Part shown: piece after piece, positions 41,573 through 53,612 of the stretch
Numbering within the stretch: the stretch's first letter is position 1
Layout of the letters: each line of letters starts with the position of its first letter
Origin: Pachyseris speciosa
Taxonomy: Eukaryota; Cnidaria; Anthozoa; Scleractinia; Pachyseridae
Direction: 5' to 3'
DNA: 64,000 nt
Assembly: GCA_016490735.1 (NCBI GenBank)
Contig: JAEMWC010001379.1
Coordinates: 1 to 64,000, forward strand
Program-made: the position numbers and the translations under genes
Notes under the pieces: model-generated
Database searches by the model: none
The model's input: only the letters and a program-made list of their open reading frames with translations
What the model was told of the DNA's origin: nothing

Positions 41573-44500
41573 GAAGTAAACGTTATGTTGTCACGCAACG
41601 TCACGTCATAGTAACGCGTGACGGGGAATTGCTGTTTGATCCTTCAAAATCAATTAAAAGCAAAGGCTTTTAATCATGAAAATAAGCGAAGTACCTTAAA
41701 GAGCATTTTGAGATAGAGAATACATTATATCTGACGAGCAGAACAAAGTTTCTACGAATTTACCGTGTAAAGTCTGTAAAGTAGACTCAATGCTTTCATT
41801 AGAAATTGTCGTAATTTTCAGTATGACTAGCGAAAGATAAAAAATATCATCGCATTTTTTAAAGATTTTCTTTTAGTAAGTAACGAATCTTGTAATAAAC
41901 ATGAAAGACACAGTCCCAGTTGTTGCTCCTGGACACGGACATGTTAATTTGCAATACTTTCGTGAGTTTTATTTTGTTAACAAAGTCGAAATACAGCATT
42001 TCTTGTAAAGTTTCTTAATTTATCTTGTCGCTATCGTATTTTGTTCGTTTTTTGTTTTCTTCACTTTCTCACTTTTGTGTTTCTCCTTTCTTTCCCTTTT
42101 CCTTCTTTTTATTCCCAATAATTTTTCAGTCTGTGAGTTTTGGCACGAGGTACGGACACTTATGTCCAGGTTTGCAGGAAGCTGCAAAAATTGTTCCTGT
42201 CGAAGCGAAAATTAAGATCGCAAAAAGTGCAAGGTTGATGATTTTTCGCGTTCATCCCATTAAGTTATTACTGGGAGACAGCGCGTTTAACAAATGCAAA
42301 GCTAATGAAGCTACCTATATAGTCGCCTCGTTCTTTAAGCGACAGGGTATACAAACGATCTGCTAATAAGAACTGCTTTTCACTGACTCCACAAATTTTC
42401 CGATTTTTCGCAAATTTCGCAAAAATCGCAGTTTTCGTTGGGGCCCTCCACTTCCTCTTTAACTGCTTTTCACTGACTCGACGAATTTATAACGGATAAC
42501 AAGCCTCTGCAGAGATAGTTTTTAGTCCGGCTTCCGACCAATGCATTTGGCTCACAGGAAAAGTCTGTCCTTGAAGTTCTGATTACCTTGAAGCTTCTGT
42601 CATGCTTTGATATTACAATGCAAGGATGGTGTAACAGTTTGTTTTCGTACATTATTTTAGACTCTGAGAAAGTAGAGTTATAAGAACGGAGGAGTTTTAG
42701 CATTCAGATTACTGCATGCAATCGGTGGAGTTAAAATTTCGCCCAACTTCTTGAATTTTTGTCAAATTTTTAGCAACGTTTTGGCATTCCAGTGAGAAAC
42801 TTTTTAGCATTTTACGAGCACAATCGGGAAGGCCTAAGTACGGAACATTGAAGGCTGCAATACGATACATTTGACTTGGGGGTTCGAAAGGGGGCGCATG
42901 ACACGAGACTGGGGTAAAAAACCCTCTATGATACGTTAGGTGATAAGTGAGCAAGAGAAGTACGTTATCCATCATCTTTCAGTTAGTAACTGTTATTAAA
43001 AAAAAAAAAGAAAACAACCCAGAGAGACGGAAAAAGGAATTCACCGTTGAAGTCTAACTGAAATACTTAATTTAGAGATTCTTTACATTGCTCTCAATTA
43101 TCATGAAAAGAGCACAGGAAAACGTACATCTTTCATTTTTCTGATTGAACTTATATTTCCGATATATAATGTGGGTAAATGTATTGAAACGGGATCCACA
43201 AATCCCCACCCCACCCCTCTTCTCGTTTGCTACTCTATGTGAGGCGTAGGCCTTATCATTATGGGCCCTTGGTACCGCCGCTGAAGGTAGGACTTTGGGT
43301 GTGCCCCTTCCAATGCTGCTTTGGCCAGCCGAAAGTATTCTTGGTTTTCACATGACGTCATAAAAAACTAATATTCAAAATTAAACAAACTTTTGCATTT
43401 TTAGCTTCATCACGTAAAAGACGTTTTAGAAATGTATCTGCTTGCATGTTTTCAGCTCGGTAGCTTGCTTCGTTTTGAAAATAGAGCAATTTGAATTTTA
43501 GATTTTATTACAGTGTGTGACATAAAGATGTCTGCTCACAAGCATGTCACGTACATGAAAGCATCGATTCCCCGCGTATTTTTTTAGGTCTGAAAAGCCA
43601 ACATGATAAGAGAAGCGTCTATGTGAATATTTGCAAGCTCAAAACAGAGAAGAAAGCCTTTGAGAAAGCAAAAGTAAATTCCAGATGTTTTCACTCGTTT
43701 CCGGCCGCCATATTTGTGCCCCTCAGAGGGACATTGACATGGCGTTTCCATACTAAACTCTATAATTTTGAGTGGTACATTTTGCCGAATAACTCAAGTA
43801 CGGGATACCGCACAGCCCTGAGACTTAAACATGTTGTTTATTTATTACTATTATACAATATGTCAATTTCTTGATCGAATGGTTGATGATTTTATATTTT
43901 ACTTGCGTGACTGAAAACCAAGAATAGTACACAGAATTTAAAACTATCCTGCGTTGTATAGAAAAACAGACTTTTGCAATTTTATCTCCATCACGTAAAA
44001 GACATATTAGAAATGTATCTGTTTCCATGTTTTCAGCTCGGTGGCGTCCTTTGTTTTCAAAATAGAGCAGTTTGAATTTGATAGTTTTTCAAAGTGCGTG
44101 ATATGAGAGATGTCTGCCCACAAGCATATCACGTACATGAAAACATCGATTCACCGTGTGTTTTGGAGGTTTTAAATACCAACATGACAAGAGAACCGTC
44201 TATGTGAACGTTTGCAGGCTCAACAGAGCGAAGAAAGCCTTTGAGATAGCCAAAGTAAGTTCCAGATGTTTTTCACTCGTTTCCGGACGCCATGTTTTCT
44301 GATGTTTTGGAGCTCATCCGAGATGGGCTCCATCATGGCGTTTGAGTGGTACATTTTGCACGAGTAACTCGAGTACGGGACATCGCAGCTCTGAAGCTTG
44401 GGCATATTGTTTATTTATTACTCTTCTACAATATCTCAATTTCTTGACTTTATCTATTGAATGGTTGACTTTTTCATTTTTTTACTTTCGTGACGTGCGC

Positions 44501-44682
44501 GTTATTGAAAACCAAGAATTGCGTGACGATTTCGGCAAGATTGTACAGCGGATGCAAGTAAAAGCATATGCACCCTACTCAACCGTATGTTTTCTCTTGT
44601 CTGTTACGATACTTGTCAGATTACGGAGTGGTCTTCCGTCTTTTTCACGGATCAATTTTTCCTCTCCAAAGAGGTCTTTATC
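41573..44682. other. Intergenic, with a tandem duplication before ATG3
   Basis: Contains the 3' end of the upstream gene, a possible orphan exon (42130-42366, rejected as a firm call) and two diverged copies of a ~580-bp sequence (listed separately) leading to the ATG3 start. No other gene recognised. Confidence 0.6.
43385..44480. repeat. Direct duplication, ~580-bp unit, two copies
   Basis: Copy 1 (about 43385-43890) and copy 2 (about 43970-44480) share ordered blocks: CATCACGTAAAAGAC, TTTTCAGCTCGGT, ATGTCTGC-CACAAGCAT, CACGTACATGAAA, AGAAAGCCTTTGAGA, TTCCAGATG, TTTCACTCGTTTCCGG, GAGTGGTACATTTTGC and ATTGTTTATTTATTACT. Parts of the same unit recur at 52085-52175 and 54160-54290. Copy 2 ends about 200 bp upstream of the ATG3 initiator, so it probably overlaps the promoter. 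Confidence 0.75.
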
Positions 44683-47600
44683 ATGGCGATGCAAGATGTC
44701 ATAAATAAGATGAAAGGAACAGCACTTGGGGTAGCAGAATATCTAACACCGGTTTTGAAGGTAGATTAAGCTTATGTTCATTCAAGCTCCGATGTGTGGT
44801 AAGCTGTCCCGTACGTGAATGATTCGTAATTTGTAATTTTTTTATCTGTATATTTAGGAATCGAAGTTTCAGGAAACTGGGGTTATAACACCCGAAGAAG
44901 TAAGTTTACTTATATTTCTTTGCAACATATTTTCCCCTGAACTTTGGAAATGGATTTTCGAAAAGTACGTGCTTCGGAGAAACGGAATTATGTAAGCTGA
45001 TTTTTTTTCACTTTCGTGTACTTAAAGCATTTCTGCGACTACTACAACGAAATGAAACACCGTTTCAGGCGTAAGGTCACGATTTAAGAGGTGTCAATCA
45101 TTGATTCACGTGTGTAAGCGTATAAAAATATTAATCGCGCTTCACACCACAAGCAATGAACAAGCGAGCTGAATTCATTTTCCTGTTTGTGTTTAATTTT
45201 CAGTTTGTGGCAGCAGGGGATCATTTAGTGCATCATTGTCCAACGTGGAAATGGTTTGTATTCATTTGAAGTTTAGATTGTTTGCCTTCTGTTTGAGCAA
45301 ACAAAAAACTAAATCAAGTAAATTGGGTCTATTAATTAACCACTGATTTGTTTTCAGGGATTCGGGACCCGATGAAACAAGAGTAAAAGCTTATCTACCG
45401 AAAGACAAGCAGTTCTTGTATACAAAAAATGGTAAGCAAGAGTAAGGCCAAGAAATGTGCAAAGTGCTTGGAGTGTGGTTTACCCTGCCAGCAGTAAAGC
45501 GCCTATCAATGTTAGTCACAAGGGGTGGGGGGGGCGGGGATACGGGATGGGGTGGGGACTCTGAAACGCAAGTCTTGTGTCAGACCTCCCCACCCTTGGG
45601 TAAAGTTTCGAGTTCAAAGTTCCCTACTGTAGGGATTGAGATCCAAGAGGTTGACCTCTTAAATACTTAAACAATACACACACTCTAGGTAAAAATCACA
45701 GTTTTTTCTTTTAACAAAGGGAATGAAAGAACACTGGAAGAAACCAGTGGTTTATCTGTAACAACAGATTGGGCAAATTTTCATTACCTTTCTTTCTTCC
45801 ATCTTGCCCGTGCCTCACGGGAACCTCTGGGTATTTTCATGATGGCAAAGTCTCTTGTATGAGTTGTATCCAGGCTCTGCTTTGTCGGCCAGTTTCAAGA
45901 AGGCAGTATTGCAGCGTGTATTATACCATGGCAAAGTCCAAGCCCAGGAAACGGTCTTTTATTAATATTTCTTCAGTTTTAAAGTTTGATCAAACTTCCT
46001 CACCCTGGGGCCACCATTCTCTTCAAGTTGTCAAAATTCCCCACCAGGGGCAGGAGATGTCGATCAAAGTCCCCACCTCATCCTGTATCCCCCCCCCCCC
46101 ACCTCTGGACTAACATTGATAGATGCATAATGTATCAAGCTAGATGGTAATCCAAGGTTACAGATGATTTTTACATCCACTCCACCCCCACCTTCCCCCC
46201 CTTCCCCACTGCCCTCCCCCCTCCCTGCAATGAAAGGTCATTGGAAATTCAAAGTGGGAGGTAGCTTGAAGCAACGTTAATGGAAAGTGCAAGGCTTAAA
46301 TTGGTGCATTATGCCATGTAACAAAAACACTTGTAAGAAAAACTAAAACAAAAACTAAGCCTTGTTTTTCCGCTCTACTTTGGTGTAAAAAGCTGTGAAA
46401 GTCACAAATGACTTAAACCAAAGAAAACAAAACTTTCTAAACAACGGTGTACAGTGAAACAATAGCTCATAAAACAAAGAAATTCTCATCCGATTTTTGC
46501 AGCGAGGTTTAAACCTCTGAGTTTTCTTGATCATTGTAGTTCCATGCTACAAACGATGCAAAGAGATGGAACATCAAGAAGAGAATGAGGCCATTGTTGA
46601 GCCAGATGAAGATGGTGGGTGGGTGGACACACACCACCATGTGGACGTCAGTGGGGCACAAGTGGTCCCTGGTGGCGAGGAGTCATTCTCGGAGATGACA
46701 CTGGATTCTGACAAAGTATGATAACTCAGATTCATAATATTATAATTTGCTCCATTAACCCTTCAAGGCCTAATGTTAGTGTGCATATTCTCCCCACTGT
46801 TCTCCCTTGGTGAGCAATTCCTTTATTCTCTCAACCTCAGTGACTGATCAGGTGGTGATGATGTAAGGAGAAATTAGGAGCTAGTCACAGTTAGGGTTAA
46901 TATAATTACATGTGGGTGAAAGATTTGCAGACTGGTATTTTAGGATGATCTTTGCCTTACCATAACAAGAAAGAACACTTAAACTTAAGTTAATGTTGTT
47001 AAGTCTGAAAATAAGCTTTAAAAATGCTGGTTGGCAGCAGCTGTGAATTTGGTGGGTTTTGGAAACCAAATATACAGTGGAATGCCATTAATGTGGACAC
47101 CAGAGGGATATGCCAAAGTGTCCACATTATCCAAGTGTCTGTATTGAGTGGGCTTATTTAAGATAAAATATATGACGCACTTTTTAGTTGTCTGGACAAA
47201 GAAACTTGTTGTAACTGGCTGTCCATATAATTTAAGTGGGTGTTTGTAGAGTGGGGTTCCTCTGTATTTCATTCATTGTAGTGTCCTTTAACACTCTCAT
47301 GTGACTACCATTTCAGACAAGTGTTCTGTTTAAGGTGTGGTGAGGATTAGAAATCGAAACAAGACGAGAAACAAGAATTTAACTAATTTTGTTCTCTGTT
47401 TTGGACAGACAGCGAAGGATGTAACACCTGCAGAAAATGATGAAGAAGATGAGGATGAGGAGGCCGTGGATATGGAAGGTATATATCCTAAGCTTGAAAT
47501 CATATTATAGTGGTCAGTCATATCTAACACTAATCTTGTTGAGCCACTATACAATGGACATCCAGGCAAGTTATACAGATACCGTTACCACAAATAATCA

Positions 47601-50600
47601 TGTAGGAAATATTAAAAAAATTTTGGATGGTGACCCGCCAACAGTTAAAAACTCCAGGCAGCACTGCTCTGGGTGTCCATCAACTATCCTATCACTACAA
47701 GGTGGTGATCTTTGGAGGTGGAGGTGTTTGATCTTATTTGACCCAAAGTTTGGCTCAACAATATCTTCACAAAAATCAACTCTCTCCTCCGCAGTATGAC
47801 TGATGTTTAAGATAAAAAGGTTTTAATTTATGGATTACCATTTTGAGACTATAATAATAACAATTCTTTGATTCCAGACAGCGCATCTGTGAATAAAGTT
47901 ATCCCATGTATATGTTGCAGGTAAAAATTAAATTCAGGTAAAAAATTTTTAACCTAGGTTGAAAATTGTCATTTTCCTTTGTCTCCAAGCCCTACCAGTA
48001 ATTATTCAAACCTGAATTTAATTTTTACCTGCAACATATACATGACTTTCTTAATAATGTTTTTCTCTTTACCTTTTTAGCTTTCGAAGAAAGTGGCATG
48101 CTTGAAAGTGATGAGGTAATTTCATCATTTTTTTTACATTTTAATAAAATTTCCTTTTGTCTTTATGCATTAATGAAATGCTTAAGTTTTGAACATTCAA
48201 ATCAAATCTACCGACAAGTACATTTCTGTGGGTGCTGTTTATTATACTGTATTTGTGGGGCAAGAATCTGTGGATAAAATCCTAAAGTGTGATCATTCAA
48301 ATTAAAGCCACTGAGCAGTATAGTCCTGTTGTACTGTTGGTATGCTGTGCAAGGTGGTTCTACCTTTTGAGTCTGTGGATCAAATCCTCAAGTGTGACCA
48401 TTCAAAGTGAAAGCTACTGAGCAGTACTTTCCTGTTGTACTGTTGGTATGCTGTGCAAGGTGGTTCTACCTTTTGAGTCAGTGGATCAAATCCTCAAGTG
48501 TGACCATTCAAAGTGAAAGCTACTGAGCAGTACTTTCATGTGGTGCTGTTTATTACACTGGACATGGTGGTTCTAACTTTTGAGTCTGTGGATAAAATCT
48601 TAAAGACTGGCCATTCAAAGAAAAGCTACTGAGCAGTATTTGCCTGTTGCACTGTTTGCAAGGTGGCTGGGTCAGTGGATGACCTTTCAGTAACAATTTT
48701 TTAGCATCAATAGCAATGATGGTAATAAGCTACATTTTGTTTCCAGGCCACGTTGTCAATAAAGCCTGCATCTAAATCTGAGGCAGCAGAGGGTGCAGCA
48801 GACATAAGTACCTCTGGTGGGATTCTACAAACAAGAACCTACGACATGTACATCACATATGACAAATACTATCAGACACCAAGATTATGGCTTTTTGGAT
48901 ATAACGAGGTGAAGAACGTTTCCTGCAAAGGCTTTTCTTCAATTTTGAAATGCTTTCTCCATGTTCATTGACATGGAAATTGGTAGCACATATCATTAAT
49001 TTTGTTAATAACATTTTTAGTGGTATAAAATGTTAGCTGTCCCTTTAAGGATAGTTGTGAGTACACAGCAATAACTAGTGCAGTTAGACTGGAAATGAAT
49101 GACCCTGGGGGCAGGGGTGGGGGGAGTTGGCTGGGGGAGCCTCCCACTTGTCTCTTCTCATTTTTTTTCTCCTCAGTCCAGTCTCGGTGCAATGTCTCTG
49201 GTTTGTGCTCTCAACCATCAAGAAATGGGGTGCCAGCAGTCTATTAGCAGTAGTCAAACTCAGTGTTTACAACACAGAATACAGTTCACTTAAGACCTGT
49301 GTCCTTCTTAGAAATAAAGGAATGTACTGATTAAGTAGAACATGGATCAACTTAGATTTGTGTAGAGTTGTGCAACGTAGAAAGTTACAGGTGTATCTAC
49401 TCTACTGGGCATGAAGGAAGATGGCTGCCATGTAGAGGTGATCACATTAAATAAAAGGTGCTCACAGACACATGTTCTTCCCCTAGCAGTATCTTTCTAA
49501 ACAGGTATCAGACTTAGAGTGGTGTCTTTCTTGTGAACTGTCAGTCTTGGAGATGTGCCTGTTTTGAGAGGTGTCCATCTTAAAATGTTTTCTCAGAGCA
49601 TAGTTCACCTTACAACAATCTTTATCTTGGAGAGATACCCTGAGAAGTCTGTTGGACAGCTCTTTCTTTGAAAAAAAAAAAACATCCTTTGATAGAGGTG
49701 TTGGGCATTGAAGTGGCCCTGTTGAAGAGGCTTCTCCTTGACTGCTCCATATTGATATGTATTCATGCAATTATGTGGAAGTAATAGCAATGCAAAAGGG
49801 AGACATTTATGGCTGATTGTGTTATTTTGTAGAATCGAGAACCTTTGACTGTAGAAGAAATGTACGAAGATATGAGTCAGGTAAGAGAGTCCCAGAGCAT
49901 TAAGAAATCTACAAACAAGAAACAAATTATTGTATCAAACGTGGATTGTGTAGCTTTTTTTATGGCTGCAACATGGATTGCAAATACACTGTTAGTCACT
50001 GTTGTCACCATCATTTTTCTATTCAAGGATCATGCCAAGAAGACAGTTACAGTTGAAGCTCATCCGCATTTGCCGATGACAATGGCATCTGTACATCCTT
50101 GTAGGTGAGTGTTTTGTGGTAGTAGAATATGTCTGCTTTAAAAGCGCTCTTTAGTGTGATTTTATGGGTGTTGGTACTCAACAAAAGGTTTTTTGTTGTT
50201 ACTGACATTTTGACAGTGATAAACAACATAATTATGTCATATAAGTGTAGCACATGGCATACAGGACTAGTTAAGGGCTGCAGTAGAATGTAGCTCACAT
50301 TACCCAGCATTTTCCGTGTATCAGATACACTGTACATGTAGTGACGTGGTTGTTTTCAACTCATCAGGCATGCAGACGTAATGAAGAAGATAATTCAAAC
50401 GGTAGCTGATGGTGGTGGAGAACTTGGTGTTCATATGTATCCTAAACCAGAGTGGCATGTCAGAGGTTAAACTTGCTTTTCCAAAGTGTAGCTTAGCTCA
50501 CACATCTTCTTGTGCCTTTATTACTCCCTTGGAGAGTCTATCACAAGCTGGTTTCCAGGGTATTTCTTGTCCCTGTTTCTGGGGGTTTGGGGAACAACTG

Positions 50601-50950
50601 GCAATGCTCAAGTCATGTAACAGAGGTCTGCAGTTATGGTTGTGTCATCATCATCACCACCATCACTGTAATTGTCACAGTCATCACTGATCATCCTCTT
50701 TGACTCCTCTTCCTTTTCCTCAATCCTCATCATTTCATGTCTCACATAGGGTGCAAACGAAAGATCTCCACTTAATAAATGTTCACTGCAAGCTTCAGTT
50801 CCAACTGAGAGAATTTTGCAATGTTTATGTCTTCATACTTTCTGTTTTCCTTGACAGATAGTTTCCAGGTATTTACTCATCTTTCTCAAATTTGTCCAAG
50901 CTGTTATACCAACGATAGAGTACGACTACACAAGACACTTTACCATGTGA
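44683..50950 (+). CDS. ATG3: ATG3, E2-like enzyme of autophagy
   Basis: ATG3 transfers the ubiquitin-like ATG8/LC3 from ATG7 to phosphatidylethanolamine during autophagosome growth. Twelve exons: 44683-44760, 44858-44899, 45204-45253, 45358-45431, 46540-46715, 47409-47478, 48081-48115, 48747-48908, 49833-49880, 50028-50104, 50368-50436 and 50869-50950. All have GT-AG ends and fitting phases, and the 963 nt give 320 aa (human about 314). Visible features: an amphipathic N-terminus ([20 protein letters not shown]) that senses membrane curvature, an acidic flexible loop (about residues 135-175), the E2 core [20 protein letters not shown], and the catalytic Cys at about residue 270 in [13 protein letters not shown]. 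It ends [10 protein letters not shown], the typical C-terminus. The start ATG lies two codons before a second Met that fits the human start. The last intron uses an acceptor at TTTCCAG|GTATTT; the earlier TTGACAG would break the frame. The gene looks intact. Confidence 0.97.
47075..47264. mobile_element. Pogo/Tigger-like MITE
   Basis: CAGTGGAATGCCATTAATGT at the left and, inverted, CAGAGGAACCCCACTCTACA at the right with TA on both sides. The TGTCCACATTATCCAAGTGT phrase inside is typical of pogo-like non-autonomous copies. It is in an ATG3 intron. No ORF. Confidence 0.6.
47906..48045. mobile_element. TATATGTTG-type hairpin element
   Basis: A 35-bp arm (CATGTATATGTTGCAGGTAA, then AAATTAAATTCAGGT) is perfectly complementary to the right arm. 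The interior contains TTTGTCTCCAAGCCCT and AATTATTCA, phrases shared with the hairpin at 53257-53470. It lies in an ATG3 intron, ending 36 bp before the 35-bp exon 48081-48115. Confidence 0.7.
48190..48680. repeat. ~106-bp minisatellite in ATG3 intron
   Basis: Units starting CATTCAAAGTGAAAGCTACT, with GAGCAGTACTTTCCTGTTGT and TTTTGAGTCTGTGGATCAAA, recur at about 48194 (diverged), 48294, 48401, 48506 and 48612. The middle units are nearly identical and the outer ones decayed. Confidence 0.85.
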
Positions 50951-51086
50951 GCCCCTCCCCACCCCTTCAAAAATATTGGAATAATCATTTGTAAAGCCTG
51001 GAATTAATGAGAATGACAGTCAAGTAGCATTCAGAATCACTCAGGCCATGTGTGAGTTTGTGTTGGTAAAGGATTAATTGAGGATA

Positions 51087-51299
51087 AAATTGTGTCATAT
51101 CTGATCTATTGTAGTGTTTTGCATGTGGGTGTTAACAGTACATAAAACATGTAGCTCTCTAAGAGTTTCAATCTACCCAGTTTTTCATATAATTTATATG
51201 AAAAACTGGGTAGATTGAAACTCTTAGAGAGCTACATGTTTTATGTACTGTTAACACCCACATGCAAAACACTACAATAGATCAGATATGACACAATTT
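51087..51299. repeat. Perfect 213-bp palindrome
   Basis: The sequence from 51087 (AAATTGTGTCATATCTGATC) to the centre at 51193 is repeated exactly on the other strand from 51194 to 51299. The arms are 106 bp with only one unpaired central base, and I found no mismatch. It lies just downstream of the ATG3 stop codon, probably inside its 3' UTR. No target duplication was seen. Confidence 0.9.
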
Positions 51300-53256
51300 C
51301 CAAGGAAATATTCTGAGATAAAAAGAGGTGTGCAGTCTGCTTCTGCTACCTCCACTAGGTCCCTTACCCCTAACCCCCAAGAAGAAGTGGGTGACTCTGT
51401 AAAGGCTCAGAAGCATAGAAGTTTCAAGACCTCTTTCAGAAATGTAAACAGATAAAGCAGTGAGTTGACTTTGGTCATGAAACTATCCTTGAATTTCAGG
51501 GTAAACTTCTACTCAAATTAGAATTAAGAGATTTACATATTAATTAGAAACTGAGATAACAAAAAAGGACATACATTTTAATAAAATTTTTTAGGTCAGT
51601 GACATTGTTTATGCATAAATGTTTCTGTGTGCAGATGCTATTGGAAATTTAGGACACATGTCCTTGGGGGAAGCCCCTGCCATGTGAGTGCATAACTGTG
51701 TTACATCAACTTTTAGGTTGATTTTTGTTTACTTGGTAAGCTGTGACCAAACATGGTGGGTTATTTGAATTAACATTGTTGGTCATATGCAAGAAAAGAG
51801 GTCAATCCAGAGGAAACAGGATTAAAACATTTTTAGTTACATGTAATGCTTTATTTTTCCTTTGGATTGCCCCCATTTCTGACCTATTACATGTGGTCAC
51901 CAAGAATATAAAGGTGGCTATGTACTTATAATATTGCAACCATGAGGATTCCCCAGAACAGTGTGTTAATTATTCTGCATTGCCTGTTAAAATTGTGAAC
52001 TTGTTACTTGGGTATCCTGTGGCAGGCTTAAGTCTACAAATGTTGTCTGTTCTTCTTTGTTGTTGTCGTTGTTGCGTTTCATCTGCAAAGCCAAACTAAA
52101 CTGCAGATGTTTTCAATGCTTTTTGGTTGCTGTGTTTGTGCCCCTGGCCTCTCCATACTAAACTCTTTACCTACAGTATATGTTGTGGTTCATATTTTAC
52201 TTTGGTTTAAATTTCTTTCAATCCAGTTTAGTTTTTTCAAACTAGTTTATTTTTTTCAAACCAGTTTATTATTTTTAAACTGGTTTGTTCTTATCAACTG
52301 TCTAAAAAGGGCTTTTATTTTTGGGGTGTGGTTGAAAAAAATGGGGCATGGAAATTTATGGGGGTTACTAAAAGAATTTAAGAACATTTTTTCAGATCAC
52401 TTTTTTCTTTCTTCTAAGTACCACTCCACCCTTCTCCCTACTTCTAACCTTGCACCCCATTCATTCATTCAAATGGCTAAATGATAGACATTATACAGTA
52501 AAATAAGTCAAAAAGTTGTCAATGAGTTTTTAAGATTATGCAAAATACATTGTGAGCAGAAGACAATTACTGCTAGAGTGAAACCTGTATAGGGACCACA
52601 ACAAAGTGAAGTTTTCTTCAACCTTATTGAAATAGACTTAATGGCTTTCAGAAATTGTGCCTGCAAATGTTCCAATCCACACACTTGGCTCATGTCAGTG
52701 AGAGATCACCACACAAAGTTTGTCTGCAGTGCTTATCCCCTGCATAGTATTAGAGAGCTACTACTAAAGTCCTGGGTGCTCTGAGAGAGTACTGTTAGTA
52801 ACACATACATAGATAACCTGTGTAATTTAACCAAGGTTGTGCTCTAGCAGTGCCCAGGGGCCCCTGGCAACTTACTTTTGCCTTTGGGAGACAAGGAAAT
52901 CTTAGTTTTTTCACACAATTATTGTGCTGGGCACCCTAGATTTCACAGGTTCAGAGTTTTGGGCTCCCAAAAATTTTTCTGAGATCACAGCCTTGTAAAT
53001 TAAGGTCACTGTGATGTAATACAACAATTCATACAATACAAGGGTGACCACAGTTTCACAAATTAATTGTATTATGTCAAGTGCATGGCCATTGATTACT
53101 GTAACATGTAAAATGCCTGTAGTACAATTTACAACCTTAAAATTGTTACCATTAACTAAATTATCCATTTCTTGCATTATTTAATAAATTATAACTGGTA
53201 GCTGGCATGACCAAAGATGAGTTCTGATAAAACAACATATAGGCTTTGTAGTACAA

Positions 53257-53470
53257 CCATATATGTTGTGATATGAAATTTACTTTGTGTGAAATAATTC
53301 CATACCAGTTGGTATGAAATTTATTTCCTTTGTCTCCTATGAATAATTAGGGTTAGGAGACAGGAAATAAATTTCATACCAGTTGGTATGAAATTTATTT
53401 CCTTTGTCTCCTAGCCCTAATTATTCATACTTAGGAGAAAGTAAATTTCGTACCACAACATATACAATAG
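53257..53470. mobile_element. Nested TATATGTTGTG hairpin element
   Basis: The ends TATATGTTGTGATATGAAAT and, inverted, TATATGTTGTGGTACGAAAT bound 214 bp. The interior holds two opposed copies of ATACCAGTTGGTATGAAATT and TTTCCTTTGTCTCCTA. It shares its ends with the larger element that contains it and its interior phrase with 47906-48045. Confidence 0.7.
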
Positions 53471-53579
53471 CATTACAGTATAGTCTCCCTAACCCTTCCA
53501 TAAAAGCTAACCATTTGAAATCAGGGTTTAGGCCTAATTAGTAAGATCAGTGCCTAACCCTACCCCCCTAAACCCAATC

Positions 53580-53612
53580 TGTAACCCCCCCTAACCACTA
53601 ACCCTAACCCTT
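53580..53612. repeat. Short interstitial telomere-like patch
   Basis: CCCCCCTAACCACTAACCCT followed by AACCC contains two exact CCCTAA units and degenerate neighbours, matching the animal TTAGGG telomere repeat read on the other strand. It is inside the 52177-53813 element and may be chance. Confidence 0.35.

Noticed and set aside
42130..42366. Exon-like stretch after a strong pyrimidine tract and TTTTTCAG, open for 78 codons
   Set aside because: No partner exon, no recognisable protein content and no upstream start; the frame is short enough to be chance.
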